DNA of 64,000 nucleotides from assembly GCA_963710625.1 (NCBI GenBank), contig CAVQBG010000035.1:4397-68396 (forward strand), written 5' to 3'. Shown piece by piece: positions 1 to 8,700 of the stretch. Under the pieces are notes generated by a model. It ran no database searches and was not told the DNA's origin. It saw only the letters and a list, made by a program, of their open reading frames with translations. The number at the start of each line of letters is the position of its first letter. Position 1 is the first letter of the stretch. Position numbers and translations under genes: made by a program. The stretch comes from Sva-07 sp963710625 (GTDB lineage: Bacteria > Actinomycetota > Acidimicrobiia > Acidimicrobiales > Ilumatobacteraceae).

Positions 1-1212
1 CAACCTCCGCGGTTGTAGGAGCTGACGGCGCGTTCGAGCGCGTCGGCGAGATCTCCCCGTCGCACCACTTCGACCCGTTCGAGCCCGAGCCACGCCGCCA
101 TCGCGACGAGTTCGTCCGAGAGTTCCGCCGCGACCCGAACCTCGTCGATCCCCGGTTCGCCGAACACGCTCTGCACGAGCAGCCGGCCAGTGCCGCGGTC
201 GGCCTTCAGATCGACGCGGGCGACCAGTTCGTCACCGAGCAGGAACGGCAGCACGTAGTAGCCGTACTGTCGCTTCGCCGCGGGCACGTAGATCTCGATG
301 CGGTAGCGGAACCCGAAGAGTCGCTCGGTGCGGTCACGGTTCCACACCACCGGATCGAACGGGCTGAGCAGTGCCCTGGCGTTCACCCGGCGCGGCATCA
401 CTGCGTCCGGGTGCCGGTAGGCGGGCTTCGACCAGCCCTCGACCGAGGTCTCGATGAGGCGACCCTCCTCCACCAGCTCGCCGATCAGCGGCCGACACGG
501 CGGGTTGCGCTGGCGGTGGTAGTCGGTGAGGTCCTCGAACGTTGCGACTCCGTGGTGGCGAGCAGCCGCGCACCAGCAGCTCCTTGCGGGCGTCGATCTC
601 CGGCGGTGTCGGCAGCGCGAGGATGTCGGCCGGGATCACCCGGTCCGCGAGGTCGTACTCGCGGGCGAAGTCGTTCGGACGCCGGATTGCAGCGACCTCA
701 CCGCTGTAGAAGAGGTGTTCGAGCGCGATCTTGCCGTCGTCCCAGTCCCACCACGTGCCCTTGGGGCCCACCCGTTGGTTCAGGTCACCGGCGACCAGGG
801 GTCCGTCGTCGCGGATGCGGAGCCTGACCTCGTCGATGAACTCCGGCCGTCGGTGTCGGAGCGCGGCGACCGCCTTCCATCGGTGTTCGGAGTTCATCTG
901 CCACCGCAGGTACGGGTGGAGGCCCACCGGCACGTGGCAGGCCTCGTGGACCCAGTACTCGAAGAGCTCACCGGCACGGCTGGCGTCGTCGATCAGCGTG
1001 CGCGGGTGCGGCCCGAGACGCGCGAACAGCGGCAGTTCCTGACTGCGCACGAGCACGTTGACCGAGTCGATCTGGATCAGGCCCATCCGATCGACGACAC
1101 GCCGCAGGTGGCGACGGTCGACGCGTCCGCTCGGTCGCGGATCGGTGAAGCCCTGGGCGCCGAGCGCGAGCCGCCGTGCCTGCGCGTTGGAGAACTCGGC
1201 GGACTTCGCCAA
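1..1212 (-). pseudogene. YcaQ/AlkZ-like winged-helix protein, frameshifted, runs off the window
   Basis: The N-terminal part (TTG start at 1210-1212, first residues MAKSAEFSNAQARRLALGAQ) resembles the YcaQ/HTH_42 family, whose characterised members are DNA glycosylases acting on bulky or crosslinked lesions. The first frame carries about 215 family-like residues. Near 567-570 one extra G (or two missing bases) shifts the frame. In the new frame the family sequence continues (AARHHGVATFEDLTDYHR, later RYRIEIYVPAAKRQYGYYVL) to the window edge, about 400 codons in all, the usual family length. It lies 15 bp behind the cyclophilin gene and is probably co-transcribed. Only one base is wrong, so either a recent mutation or a sequencing error would explain it. 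The glycosylase role is inferred from the family only. Confidence 0.75.
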
Positions 1213-1227
1213 CGCGGGCGCCGACCG

Positions 1228-1788
1228 TCAGTCGTCCGAAACGGAGATCTCGACCGAGTTGATGACCACGTCGGTCTTCGGCTTGTCGCCACCACCGGTC
1301 GGGACGCGCTGCATCTCGTCGACGATCTCGAGACCCTTCACGACCTGTCCGAACAGGCTGTACTGCGGAGGCAGGCCGACACCCGACGGGCCGGACACGA
1401 TGAAGAACTGGCTGCCGTTGGTGTTCGGGCCGGCGTTGGCCATCGCAACCGAGCCGATCTGGTACTCACGCGGCTTGGGCAGTTCGTCCTCGAACCGGTA
1501 GCCGGGACCGCCGCGGCCGGTGCCGGTCGGGTCGCCGCCCTGGCACATGAACCCGTTGATGATGCGGTGGAAGATCACACCGTCGTAGTAGTGGTGCAGT
1601 GCGAGGAACACGAAGTTGTTGACCGTCTTCGGCGCCTTGACGGCATCGAGGGCGATGACGAGGTCGCCCATCGAGGTCGACAGGGTGGCGGTGTAGCGCT
1701 TCGACGGGTCGATGCCCATCTCGGGAGCGTCTTTGAAGTCCTGCGTCTTGGGCGCGGAACCATCGAACGGGGGAAATGCGGTAGCCAT
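1228..1788 (-). CDS. Cyclophilin-type peptidyl-prolyl cis-trans isomerase
   Basis: This 186-residue protein is a single cyclophilin domain that should catalyse proline cis-trans isomerisation during folding. Family landmarks in order are FHRIINGFMCQGGDPTGTG (around residues 75-93), ANAGPNTNGSQFFI and a final EISVSDD tail. No signal peptide or lipobox is visible, so it is probably cytoplasmic. The ATG at 1786-1788 opens on MATAFPPFDG. It is followed after 15 bp by the YcaQ-like gene and is preceded by the hairpin at 1822-1849. Confidence 0.93.
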   Translation of the reverse strand: MATAFPPFDGSAPKTQDFKDAPEMGIDPSKRYTATLSTSMGDLVIALDAVKAPKTVNNFVFLALHHYYDGVIFHRIINGFMCQGGDPTGTGRGGPGYRFEDELPKPREYQIGSVAMANAGPNTNGSQFFIVSGPSGVGLPPQYSLFGQVVKGLEIVDEMQRVPTGGGDKPKTDVVINSVEISVSDD

Positions 1789-1821
1789 GCCAGCGACCCT
1801 ACCGGCCGAACGGTACGCCGA

Positions 1822-1849
1822 ATGAGACGTGGGTCAGACCCCGCGTCCC
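1822..1849. repeat. GGGTCAGACCC-core hairpin (family B, copy 1)
   Basis: An imperfect palindrome centred on GGGTCAGACCC with arms GAGACG and CGTCCC sits between the solute-binding protein stop and the cyclophilin start. Related hairpins occur at 15388-15424, 50897-50929 and 57825-57852. It lacks a T-rich tail, so it is a REP-like element or an atypical terminator. Confidence 0.6.
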
Positions 1850-1851
1850 GT

Positions 1852-3381
1852 TCAGTTGCGGTCGTTGTAGCTGGTGATGAGGAGGTTGCTCGCCGTCGCG
1901 GCTTCGGTGAGCGCGGTCTGCGGATCGGCACCACCGAAGATCGCCGCCATCGCCCGCGACGTCTCGGCACGTACCTCACGTTGGGGGCCGAGCACCGGCG
2001 CGTTGGCCGTGTCGTCGTTGACCCCGGACAGCAGTTGCTCGTAGGGCACGGCGAAGCGCGGGTCGTTCGCGTAGGTCGACGCGATCGGCTCGAGATCGAG
2101 TGCGTCGGTGCGCACCGGCACGTAGCCGGTGGCCGCCGCCCAGTCCGACTGCGACTGCGCGCTCAGCAGGAACGTGATGTAGTCCCATGCCGCCGCGGTC
2201 TCCTCCGGTGACTTGTCGGCGACGATCCACAACGACGCACCGCCCACCTGGACCTGCGGCGTCTCGCCCGGACCGGGCATCGGGCCCGCGCCGATGTCCT
2301 CCGGTCCGAGATCGGGCACCAGCCCACCGCCCAGCGCAGTGATCACGCTGCCGAGGGCGGCCGAGGTGGCCATCGTCATCGCGCCAGGGGCGGTCTGATC
2401 GGCCAACTTGAAGAACGCATCCTGACCGCCGGGGTTGTCGCCGACGGTCATCGCCAGTCCGTCGTCGATCATCGTCTGCAGGAACGTGGTCAGCTCGACG
2501 CCGAGGTCGTTGTCGAAGAACACCTCGGTCGCCGGCGCGATGCGTCCGTTGCCGTTGTCGGCGAACGGCTCGCCCGCCCGGCCGAACCACTGCTCGAGGA
2601 ACCAGCCGCCTCCGGAATCAGGGCCGGAGTCGAGCACGAGTGCCACCGATGCCGCACCCGACGACACGATCTGTTCCGAGGCGGCGCGCAGCTCGTCGAG
2701 GCTCACGGGCGGATCGTCGGGATCGAGACCGGCCGCCTCGAACATCTTGCGGTTGTAGTAGAGGACCGGGTTCGACACGTTGAACGGCATGCCACGCTGG
2801 ATCCCCTCGTACTCGTAGGCGGTGAGCGTGCGCGGCACGAACGTCGACGTGTCGAACCCGCTCGACTCCATACACGCCGCTGCCGGCACCGTGGTACCCG
2901 AGTCGGAGATCGAGCGCAGCATGTACTCGGGGAACTGCACGAGCGTCGGTCGGCTGCTCTGGCCCACGTTGATGTACTTGTCGATCAACGATTCGTACCC
3001 CGTCTGGTTCTGGAGCTCGACGCGCACCTTGTCCTGGCTCGCGTTGTACGCATCGGTGAGCGCGATCAACGGGGGTTCGAGGTCGTTGGCCATGCCGTGC
3101 CAGAACACGATGTCGATCGGGCCCTCCGCATCGTCGAGCGCTTCGGTCGGACACGGGGCCAGGTCGGCCAGCGGCGCAACCGTGGTGGTCGGCATCGCCG
3201 TCGTGTCGGTGCCGGCATCGGTGCCCGAGGCGGTACCGTCGATGGGGGTGGTGTCGTCGACCGACGCGTCGGTCGTGGCGTCGTCGACGCCGGACCGGAG
3301 TGCGGACTCGCCGGACGAGCAGGCGGCGACACCGACTCCGACGACCACGAGCAGCGGGAGCAAACGGCGGGACGGGAACAT
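1852..3381 (-). CDS. ABC transporter extracellular solute-binding lipoprotein (UgpB/sugar type)
   Basis: This 509-residue protein starts at ATG 3379-3381 with a lipoprotein signal peptide (MFPSRRLLPLLVVVGVGVAAC, lipid-anchored Cys21). A low-complexity Thr/Asp/Ala linker of about 50 residues follows. The mature part resembles family 1 solute-binding proteins (DIVFWHGMANDLEPPL, then a UgpB-like core ending in QTALTEAATASNLL). It would capture a sugar or glycerol-phosphate-like substrate outside the membrane for the two permeases encoded just upstream (5 bp gap). The substrate cannot be read from the sequence. No ATPase subunit is encoded nearby, so a shared MsmK/UgpC-type ATPase elsewhere is likely. 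Confidence 0.88.
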   Translation of the reverse strand: MFPSRRLLPLLVVVGVGVAACSSGESALRSGVDDATTDASVDDTTPIDGTASGTDAGTDTTAMPTTTVAPLADLAPCPTEALDDAEGPIDIVFWHGMANDLEPPLIALTDAYNASQDKVRVELQNQTGYESLIDKYINVGQSSRPTLVQFPEYMLRSISDSGTTVPAAACMESSGFDTSTFVPRTLTAYEYEGIQRGMPFNVSNPVLYYNRKMFEAAGLDPDDPPVSLDELRAASEQIVSSGAASVALVLDSGPDSGGGWFLEQWFGRAGEPFADNGNGRIAPATEVFFDNDLGVELTTFLQTMIDDGLAMTVGDNPGGQDAFFKLADQTAPGAMTMATSAALGSVITALGGGLVPDLGPEDIGAGPMPGPGETPQVQVGGASLWIVADKSPEETAAAWDYITFLLSAQSQSDWAAATGYVPVRTDALDLEPIASTYANDPRFAVPYEQLLSGVNDDTANAPVLGPQREVRAETSRAMAAIFGGADPQTALTEAATASNLLITSYNDRN

Positions 3382-3386
3382 GGGAT

Positions 3387-4316
3387 TCAGCCTTTCACGG
3401 CGCCGGCAGTGAGGCCACGCACGAGTTGACGTTGGAAGAGGAGCAGGACGATGACGACGGGGATGGCGGCGACGAGCGTGCCGGCCATCACGAGGTTGGG
3501 TTGATCGAGGTTCGACTTGGAGAGCACTCGGAGGCCGGACTGCACGGTGTTCATGTCGGTCTCGTTGATGATCAGGTTGGGCCACAGGTACTGGTTCCAT
3601 GCGCCGAGGAATCCGAACAGGGCGAGCGCCCCGAGCGTGGGGCGCACGAGCGGGACGGCGACGTACCAGAGGAAACCGAAGTGGCCCACCCCGTCGATCG
3701 ACGCGGCGTCGCGCAGGTCGCGCGGCAGGGTGAGGAACACCTGCCGCATCAGGAACACGCCGAACGCCGTGGCGAGGAACGGCGCCGCGAGGCCGAGGTA
3801 GGAGTTCGACCAGCCGAGCCCGTCGACGGTGTCGAAGTTGACGACGAGCGTCGCCTCGAGCGGCACGAGCAGCGTCGCGATGAACAACACGAAGAACACG
3901 TTGCGACCAGGGAAGCGAAGGAACGCGAACGCGTAGGCTGCGAGCACCGCGGACACCACCTGGCACACCGTGACGATCGTTGCGACGACGAGCGAGTTGA
4001 ACAGGTACCGGCCGAGGTTGCCAGCGGTCCACGCGTCGACGATGACGTCGAACGTGAACGGCCCGGGCAGCAACGGGTGGTCGAAGAACGCGTCGCTGGG
4101 CTTGAAGGCCGCGATCACCGTCGTGTAGATCGGGAACAGCACGACGAACGACACGAGCGCCAACAGAAGGTACCGGCCGACGCGCCGCCAACCGGCGGGC
4201 GCGTCGAAGTCTCGTCCGCGGCCGCGGCCACGATCGGTCGACTCGGGCAGTTCGTCGACGCTCTTGAGCGCGGTGTCGACCACGCCCTGCACCCCGGCGG
4301 GGAGCTCAGTCGCCAT
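3387..4316 (-). CDS. ABC sugar permease, UgpE/MalG type
   Basis: This 309-residue inner-membrane protein has about six hydrophobic segments. The EAA loop that contacts the ATPase is visible as RDAASIDGVGHFGFLWYV. The ATG at 4314-4316 (MATELPAGVQ) overlaps the end of the UgpA-like gene by 11 bp, indicating translational coupling. A cytoplasmic N-terminal extension of about 45 charged residues precedes the first membrane segment. It forms the permease pair of the importer with the neighbouring 4306-5229 gene. Confidence 0.9.
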   Translation of the reverse strand: MATELPAGVQGVVDTALKSVDELPESTDRGRGRGRDFDAPAGWRRVGRYLLLALVSFVVLFPIYTTVIAAFKPSDAFFDHPLLPGPFTFDVIVDAWTAGNLGRYLFNSLVVATIVTVCQVVSAVLAAYAFAFLRFPGRNVFFVLFIATLLVPLEATLVVNFDTVDGLGWSNSYLGLAAPFLATAFGVFLMRQVFLTLPRDLRDAASIDGVGHFGFLWYVAVPLVRPTLGALALFGFLGAWNQYLWPNLIINETDMNTVQSGLRVLSKSNLDQPNLVMAGTLVAAIPVVIVLLLFQRQLVRGLTAGAVKG

Positions 4317-5229
4317 AGTGCACCCGCCGTCCGATGCCGCGGAGCTGGATCGCCGACAGCGCGAGCAACACGAGGAACAGCAACACGGCGGCGCCCGCCT
4401 GCAGCCCGGCGTCGTTCCGGATCGGCGAGTTCTGCCCGTAGACGAAGTAGGTGATCGTGGTGGTCGAGTCCTGCGGTTGCGGCCCACCGTCGGTGAGCAG
4501 GTCGACCTCACCGTACGTCTGGAACGCCCGCGTCGTGAGCACGATCAGCACGAACAGCAGCGTCGGGCCGAGCATCGGCACCGTGATCGACCAGAACCGG
4601 CGTATCCCGCCGGCGCCGTCGACCGCGGCGGCCTCGTAGAAGTCGCGCGGGATGCCCTGCAGGCCGGCGGTGACGAGGATGAACGTGAAGCCGAGGCCGG
4701 CCCACACGCTCGACAGCGCCACCGCCGTGAGCGCGGTGCCGGGATCCTGCAGCCAGCCGGGGTCCTTGACCGAGGGGAACATCGAGTTGAACCACGCAAC
4801 GTTGGCGAGCGCGCCGACCGACGGCTGCAGAAGGAACAGCCACATCAGGCTGGCGACGGCGACCGAGGTCGCCACGGTCGAGGAGAACACGGCGCGGAAC
4901 ACCGCCATGCCGCGCAGGTACTTGTCGGCCAGCACGGCGAGACCCACGCCGAGGACCAAGCCGAGCGGCACGGTGATCAGCGCGAACTTCGCGGTCACCA
5001 CGAGCGCGTTCTGGAACTCGGTCGAGCGGAAGATGTCGACGTACTGACCGAAGCCCTGCGACTGGCAGTTGCCGCCGAAGTTGTCGCAGCGTTGCTGGCC
5101 GAGCCACACCGCCCGCCCGAGCGGGTACAGCACGAACACACCCAGGATCACGGCCGACGGCGCCAACATGACCACTGCGAGCGGGAAGTCCCTCCAACGC
5201 GATCGCTTCGTGCGGTCACTGCGTTCCAC
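4306..5229 (-). CDS. ABC sugar permease, UgpA/MalF type
   Basis: This 307-residue membrane protein begins MERSDRTKRSRWRDFPLAVV. It has six predicted membrane segments and an EAA loop (FYEAAAVDGAGGIRRFWS). It is the first gene of the importer operon on this strand (UgpA-like, UgpE-like, binding protein). A 126-bp gap separates it from the divergent DksA-like gene, so its promoter should lie in 5230-5355. Sugar or glycerol-phosphate-type substrates are typical of the family. The exact substrate is unknown. Confidence 0.9.
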   Translation of the reverse strand: MERSDRTKRSRWRDFPLAVVMLAPSAVILGVFVLYPLGRAVWLGQQRCDNFGGNCQSQGFGQYVDIFRSTEFQNALVVTAKFALITVPLGLVLGVGLAVLADKYLRGMAVFRAVFSSTVATSVAVASLMWLFLLQPSVGALANVAWFNSMFPSVKDPGWLQDPGTALTAVALSSVWAGLGFTFILVTAGLQGIPRDFYEAAAVDGAGGIRRFWSITVPMLGPTLLFVLIVLTTRAFQTYGEVDLLTDGGPQPQDSTTTITYFVYGQNSPIRNDAGLQAGAAVLLFLVLLALSAIQLRGIGRRVHYGD

Positions 5230-5355
5230 GATCCGACCCTATTGCGACGATCTCGTCGGACGCGAACACATCGGCTGGCCGTTCGCCGAGAGATCACCCA
5301 CCGTGGCGACCAGCGGCCACCGGGGGGCCCGCTCCGGCCGACTAGCGTTCACACC

Positions 5356-5580
5356 GTGACCGACCCGCAGCACGAACCCCCCGCTGTTCACGATGTGTCA
5401 GACACCCCTCGCCCATCGACGACCGAGGAGGTCGACCTCGACGCGATCGAGCGCGATCTGCGTGACGTCGAGACGGCCCTGAACCGCCTGGCCGACGGGA
5501 CGTATTGGATCGACGAGGTCACCGGCGACGCGATCCCCGAGCAGACCCTGGTGCGCAACCCGATGGCGCGGCGGGCCTGA
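5356..5580 (+). CDS. Small TraR/DksA-like protein lacking zinc cysteines
   Basis: This 74-residue protein has a GTG start at 5356. Residues 35-74 (ALNRLADGTYWIDEVTGDAI and onward PEQTLVRNPMARRA) align by eye with the C-terminal zinc-finger part of DksA/TraR proteins (ALxRIxxGTYGxCExCGxxIPxxRL). All the cysteines are missing. Its stop overlaps the start of the ABC1-type kinase gene (TGATG), so the two are translated together. A role in binding RNA polymerase is only a family-based guess. It may instead have become a partner of the kinase. Confidence 0.6.
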   Translation: MTDPQHEPPAVHDVSDTPRPSTTEEVDLDAIERDLRDVETALNRLADGTYWIDEVTGDAIPEQTLVRNPMARRA

Positions 5581-7028
5581 TGCGCGGCAAGGCGGTCGCC
5601 GGCCTCGCGTCCGTGGTCGCTCTGGCCGCCGGCCTCGCCGCCGCGGCACAGAAGGCGAAGGAGTCGCCGCTGACCAGCCGGTTCAACCGCTCGGCGCGGG
5701 TGTGGAAGCTGTCGGCGCGGAACTCGGCGCGCTTCGCGGTGTCGCGGGTGCGCGGGATCGGCTCGGCCGAGGAACGGCGCGCTCAGCTCGACGAGCAGTT
5801 CGCGATCCGCACCGCCGAGGACGTCGCCAGGGAACTCGGCGAGATGAAGGGCGTGCTGATGAAGGCGGGTCAGCTGATCAGCTTCATCTTCGAGGCACTG
5901 CCCGACGAGGCACAGGAAGCACTCGCCACCCTGCAGGCCGACGCTGCGCCGATGGCGCCGACCCTCGCGGCCAACGTGGTGCGAGGCGACTTCGGCAAGC
6001 CGCCGGAGAAGGTGTTCCTCGACTGGTCCGACATGCCGGTCGCCGCCGCATCGATCGGCCAGGTGCACAGGGCGATCACCCACGAAGGTCGCGACGTCGC
6101 CGTCAAGGTGCAGTACCCGGGCGTGCACGAGGCGATCGAGAGCGACCTCGACGCCGCCGAGGTGATGTACGCGATGTTCTCGTCGATGATGCTCAAGGGC
6201 CTCGATGCGAAGGGCCTCGTCGACGAACTGCGCGACCGTATGCGCGAGGAACTCGACTACTCGATCGAGGCGGGCAACCTCGCCGAGTTCGAGTCGCGGT
6301 TCCAGGGCCACCCGTGGGTCCGGATCCCCAAGCTCGTGCCGGAGCTGAGCAGTGGCCGGGTACTCACCACCGAGTGGATCGACGGGATGACGTTCGACCA
6401 GTTCCGAACGACCGAGTCCTACGCGACCAAGCAGCGCGCCGCCGAGGTCATCTGGCGATTCGCGCAGGGCGCGATCATGCGCCACGGCATCTTCAACGGC
6501 GACCCGCACCCCGGCAACTACAAGTTCCATCACGACGGCAGCGTCACCTTCCTCGACTACGGCCTCGTCAAGCGCTGGTCGCCCGGTGAATGGGAGTCGC
6601 TGCGCCCCACGGTCGACGCGATCATCATCGAGCGCGATCCCGAGCAGCTCGTCGCCGCCATGGTCGACTCCGGCTTCCTCCCCCCGTCGCACGACCTCGA
6701 CCCGGCGCTCGTGTACGACTACGTATCGAGCCCGTACATCCCCTACCTCACCGACGAGTTCACGTTCACCCGCGACTGGATGCGCGACACGATCGGCAAG
6801 ATCTTCGACGTGCAGGGTCCGCACGCACCGGTGATCGAGCAGCTGAACATGCCGCCGAGTTTCGTGATCCTCGACCGGGTCGTGTGGGGCGTCAGCGCGA
6901 TCCTCGGCAAGCTCGAAGCGACCGGACCGTGGCGCGGCATGCTCCTCGAGTACATCGCCGGTGGCGAACCCGCCACCGACCTCGGCGCCGCCGAAGCCGC
7001 CTGGGCCGCCGGCCGCCCCATCCCCTGA
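5580..7028 (+). CDS. ABC1/UbiB/AarF-family atypical kinase
   Basis: This 482-residue protein carries the atypical kinase signatures of the ABC1 family. These are the KxGQ motif (VLMKAGQLISF), the alanine-rich loop (AAASIGQVHRAI), the ATP-lysine strand (DVAVKVQYPG), the catalytic FNGDPHPGN and the DFG-like FLDYGL. Family members support quinone and other isoprenoid lipid metabolism through ATPase or kinase activity. A hydrophobic stretch at the N-terminus (AVAGLASVVALAAGLAAAA) suggests membrane association. The ATG shares one base with the stop of the DksA-like gene. A hairpin of family A follows the stop. Confidence 0.9.
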   Translation: MRGKAVAGLASVVALAAGLAAAAQKAKESPLTSRFNRSARVWKLSARNSARFAVSRVRGIGSAEERRAQLDEQFAIRTAEDVARELGEMKGVLMKAGQLISFIFEALPDEAQEALATLQADAAPMAPTLAANVVRGDFGKPPEKVFLDWSDMPVAAASIGQVHRAITHEGRDVAVKVQYPGVHEAIESDLDAAEVMYAMFSSMMLKGLDAKGLVDELRDRMREELDYSIEAGNLAEFESRFQGHPWVRIPKLVPELSSGRVLTTEWIDGMTFDQFRTTESYATKQRAAEVIWRFAQGAIMRHGIFNGDPHPGNYKFHHDGSVTFLDYGLVKRWSPGEWESLRPTVDAIIIERDPEQLVAAMVDSGFLPPSHDLDPALVYDYVSSPYIPYLTDEFTFTRDWMRDTIGKIFDVQGPHAPVIEQLNMPPSFVILDRVVWGVSAILGKLEATGPWRGMLLEYIAGGEPATDLGAAEAAWAAGRPIP

Positions 7029-7046
7029 CCCGCACCCCTCCCCCAG

Positions 7047-7086
7047 CGATGAGCGAACCCACCGGATGTGGGGGTGTCGCTCATCG
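7047..7086. repeat. CGATGAGCGA-armed hairpin (family A, copy 1)
   Basis: Arms CGATGAGCGA (7047-7056) and TCGCTCATCG (7077-7086) are perfectly complementary, with an inner CCCAC/GTGGG stem. It lies 18 bp after the kinase stop. Copies 2 and 3 are at 12601-12640 and 13926-13969. Confidence 0.75.
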
Positions 7087-7133
7087 GCCGTCCGGGTCGG
7101 CCGGATCGGTTGGGGTTCACTAGCTTGCCGAGG

Positions 7134-7823
7134 ATGGGGAACACGGCGACGGGAGCACATGAATCGACCGCACGGGCGCCGTTCGCGCCGTGGGACCGGC
7201 GCGACATCCCGGGATCGTTCAGCGTCGAGGAGACCGCCCGACGGGTCGGCAACTACAAGTGGACCGAGATGAAGCTGTTCGAGGCACTCGGCGGCTGGGT
7301 CGCCACCGTGCCCGAACTCGACGTGAAGATGCGCCTCGGCACCCACTGCTACCACCATGCCTGGCACGCCGACCTGTGGAACAAGCGCCTTCCCGAGCTG
7401 CGCGAGATGAAGCCGGAACGCCTGACGGTGCCGGCCAACGACGCGATGGAGCGGTTCATCGAGACGATGACCGAACCGGAAGCGCCCGAGCTGACCATCG
7501 AGAAGCTGGTCGGCGTCTACCGGGTGCTGATCCCGCGGTTCATCGCCGCGTACACCTACCATCGCAACAACACGAGCGAGATCACCGACGCGCCGACGAT
7601 CCGCTCGATCAACTTCATCCTGCAGGACGAGTTCGACGACTGGCGCGACGGTGAGATGCTGCTGCAGTCGTTGATCACCACGCCGAAGCACGTCGAGCGC
7701 GCCGCGGTCCACCAGGCCCGACTCGAAGCGCTGATGGTCAAAGCCGGCGGTATCACCGGCCTCGACAGCATCGGCTCGACGAATATGATGTCGACCAGCA
7801 CCACGACTGAAGGGGGCGCCTGA
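7134..7823 (+). CDS. Conserved hypothetical, probable ferritin-like fold, coupled to a diiron protein
   Basis: This 229-residue soluble protein opens MGNTATGAHE. It is mostly helical in appearance and has ligand-rich helices: EMKLFEALGG (residues 45-54), HCYHHAWHAD (71-80), AAYTYHRNN and FILQDEFDDW. These fit, but do not prove, a ferritin-like helical bundle with a metal site. Its stop overlaps the start of the next gene (TGATG), and that gene has a clear diiron motif set. The pair therefore probably forms one complex or acts on one substrate. The function is not recognised. Confidence 0.6.
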   Translation: MGNTATGAHESTARAPFAPWDRRDIPGSFSVEETARRVGNYKWTEMKLFEALGGWVATVPELDVKMRLGTHCYHHAWHADLWNKRLPELREMKPERLTVPANDAMERFIETMTEPEAPELTIEKLVGVYRVLIPRFIAAYTYHRNNTSEITDAPTIRSINFILQDEFDDWRDGEMLLQSLITTPKHVERAAVHQARLEALMVKAGGITGLDSIGSTNMMSTSTTTEGGA

Positions 7824-8689
7824 TGCGTCAGTTCTTTCCGGTAGAGGACCTCGCTCGCGACGAGCGGTTCGTCCAGACGAACATGGCCGAACGAATGAAG
7901 GACGGTCGCACCGCGATCGAACTCAAGGAGTCGTCGGCCAAGAGTCGCGGCGCCACCAAGCGCCTCACCCCGGAGCGCCACGACGCGTCCGACGCCGCCC
8001 GCGGCCTGATGCACGGGATCATGGTCGGTGAGATCCAGGCGCTCGAAGGCGCCGGACGCACCGCTCACGACTTCGCCGCCGGCGACGGCACCAACGACAC
8101 GATCCCGTTCGAGTTGAAGCTCGACATGGCCCGCCAGGCATGGGACGAAGCCCGCCACGTCGAGATCAGCGCCAAGCTCTCCGACTGGATGGGCACCGAA
8201 CTCGGCGAGTTCGCCGAGAACACGGTGCTGTTCGAAGCTGCCTGCTCGAACGACCCGATCCTGCGCCTCGCCGGCGTCAACCGGGCGCTCGAAGGCCTGG
8301 CGATCGACGTGTTCACCCAGATGAAGGAGTTCGGCGACGTCGCCGGCGACCCCTACCTGGAGTTCTGCGAGGACTGGATGCTCGCCGACGAGGTGACCCA
8401 CGTGAAGATGGGTTCCGACTGGCTCCGCAAGGTCACCGCCAACGACCCCGACCGTCGCACCAAGGCCCTCGAGTTCCAGCAGGTGGTCGACAAGCTGTTC
8501 AGCTTCGGCGGCGCCCGCGGCGAGAGCCCGGAGAGCTCGTTCAGCCTCGCCAAGCGGTTCCGCGAGCTCGCCGGCTTCACCGACGACGAAGTCCAGACGA
8601 TCTCGGAGATGGACGCCGAGGCGCTCGCCGAACGTCGGGCCGCAGTGCTCGCTTACCGCGAGAAGGTCGGCGCCGACGCGCCGGCCTGA
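7823..8689 (+). CDS. Ferritin-like diiron protein
   Basis: This 288-residue protein has two ExxH motifs in a four-helix pattern: E109-x2-H112 (WDEARHVE) and E190-x2-H193 (ADEVTHVKM). Further candidate ligands are E70/E75 (GEIQALEGAGR) and E158. This is the classical layout of carboxylate-bridged diiron oxidases, hydroxylases and ferritin-like proteins. No signal peptide is present. Translation is coupled to the upstream gene by TGATG. The substrate and reaction are unknown. The spacing is closer to enzyme-like ferritin-like proteins than to iron-storage cages. Confidence 0.8.
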   Translation: MRQFFPVEDLARDERFVQTNMAERMKDGRTAIELKESSAKSRGATKRLTPERHDASDAARGLMHGIMVGEIQALEGAGRTAHDFAAGDGTNDTIPFELKLDMARQAWDEARHVEISAKLSDWMGTELGEFAENTVLFEAACSNDPILRLAGVNRALEGLAIDVFTQMKEFGDVAGDPYLEFCEDWMLADEVTHVKMGSDWLRKVTANDPDRRTKALEFQQVVDKLFSFGGARGESPESSFSLAKRFRELAGFTDDEVQTISEMDAEALAERRAAVLAYREKVGADAPA

Positions 8690-8700
8690 CGGCACCGCCG

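Noticed and set aside
567..570. Programmed frameshift in the YcaQ-like gene
   Set aside because: No slippery heptamer or downstream stimulator is visible, and family members are made from one frame.
3300..4454. Long plus-strand charged proteins opposite the ABC importer (and similar long Arg/Glu/His frames elsewhere)
   Set aside because: These are antisense shadows typical of GC-rich DNA. Their composition is low-complexity and the opposite strand has clear family genes.
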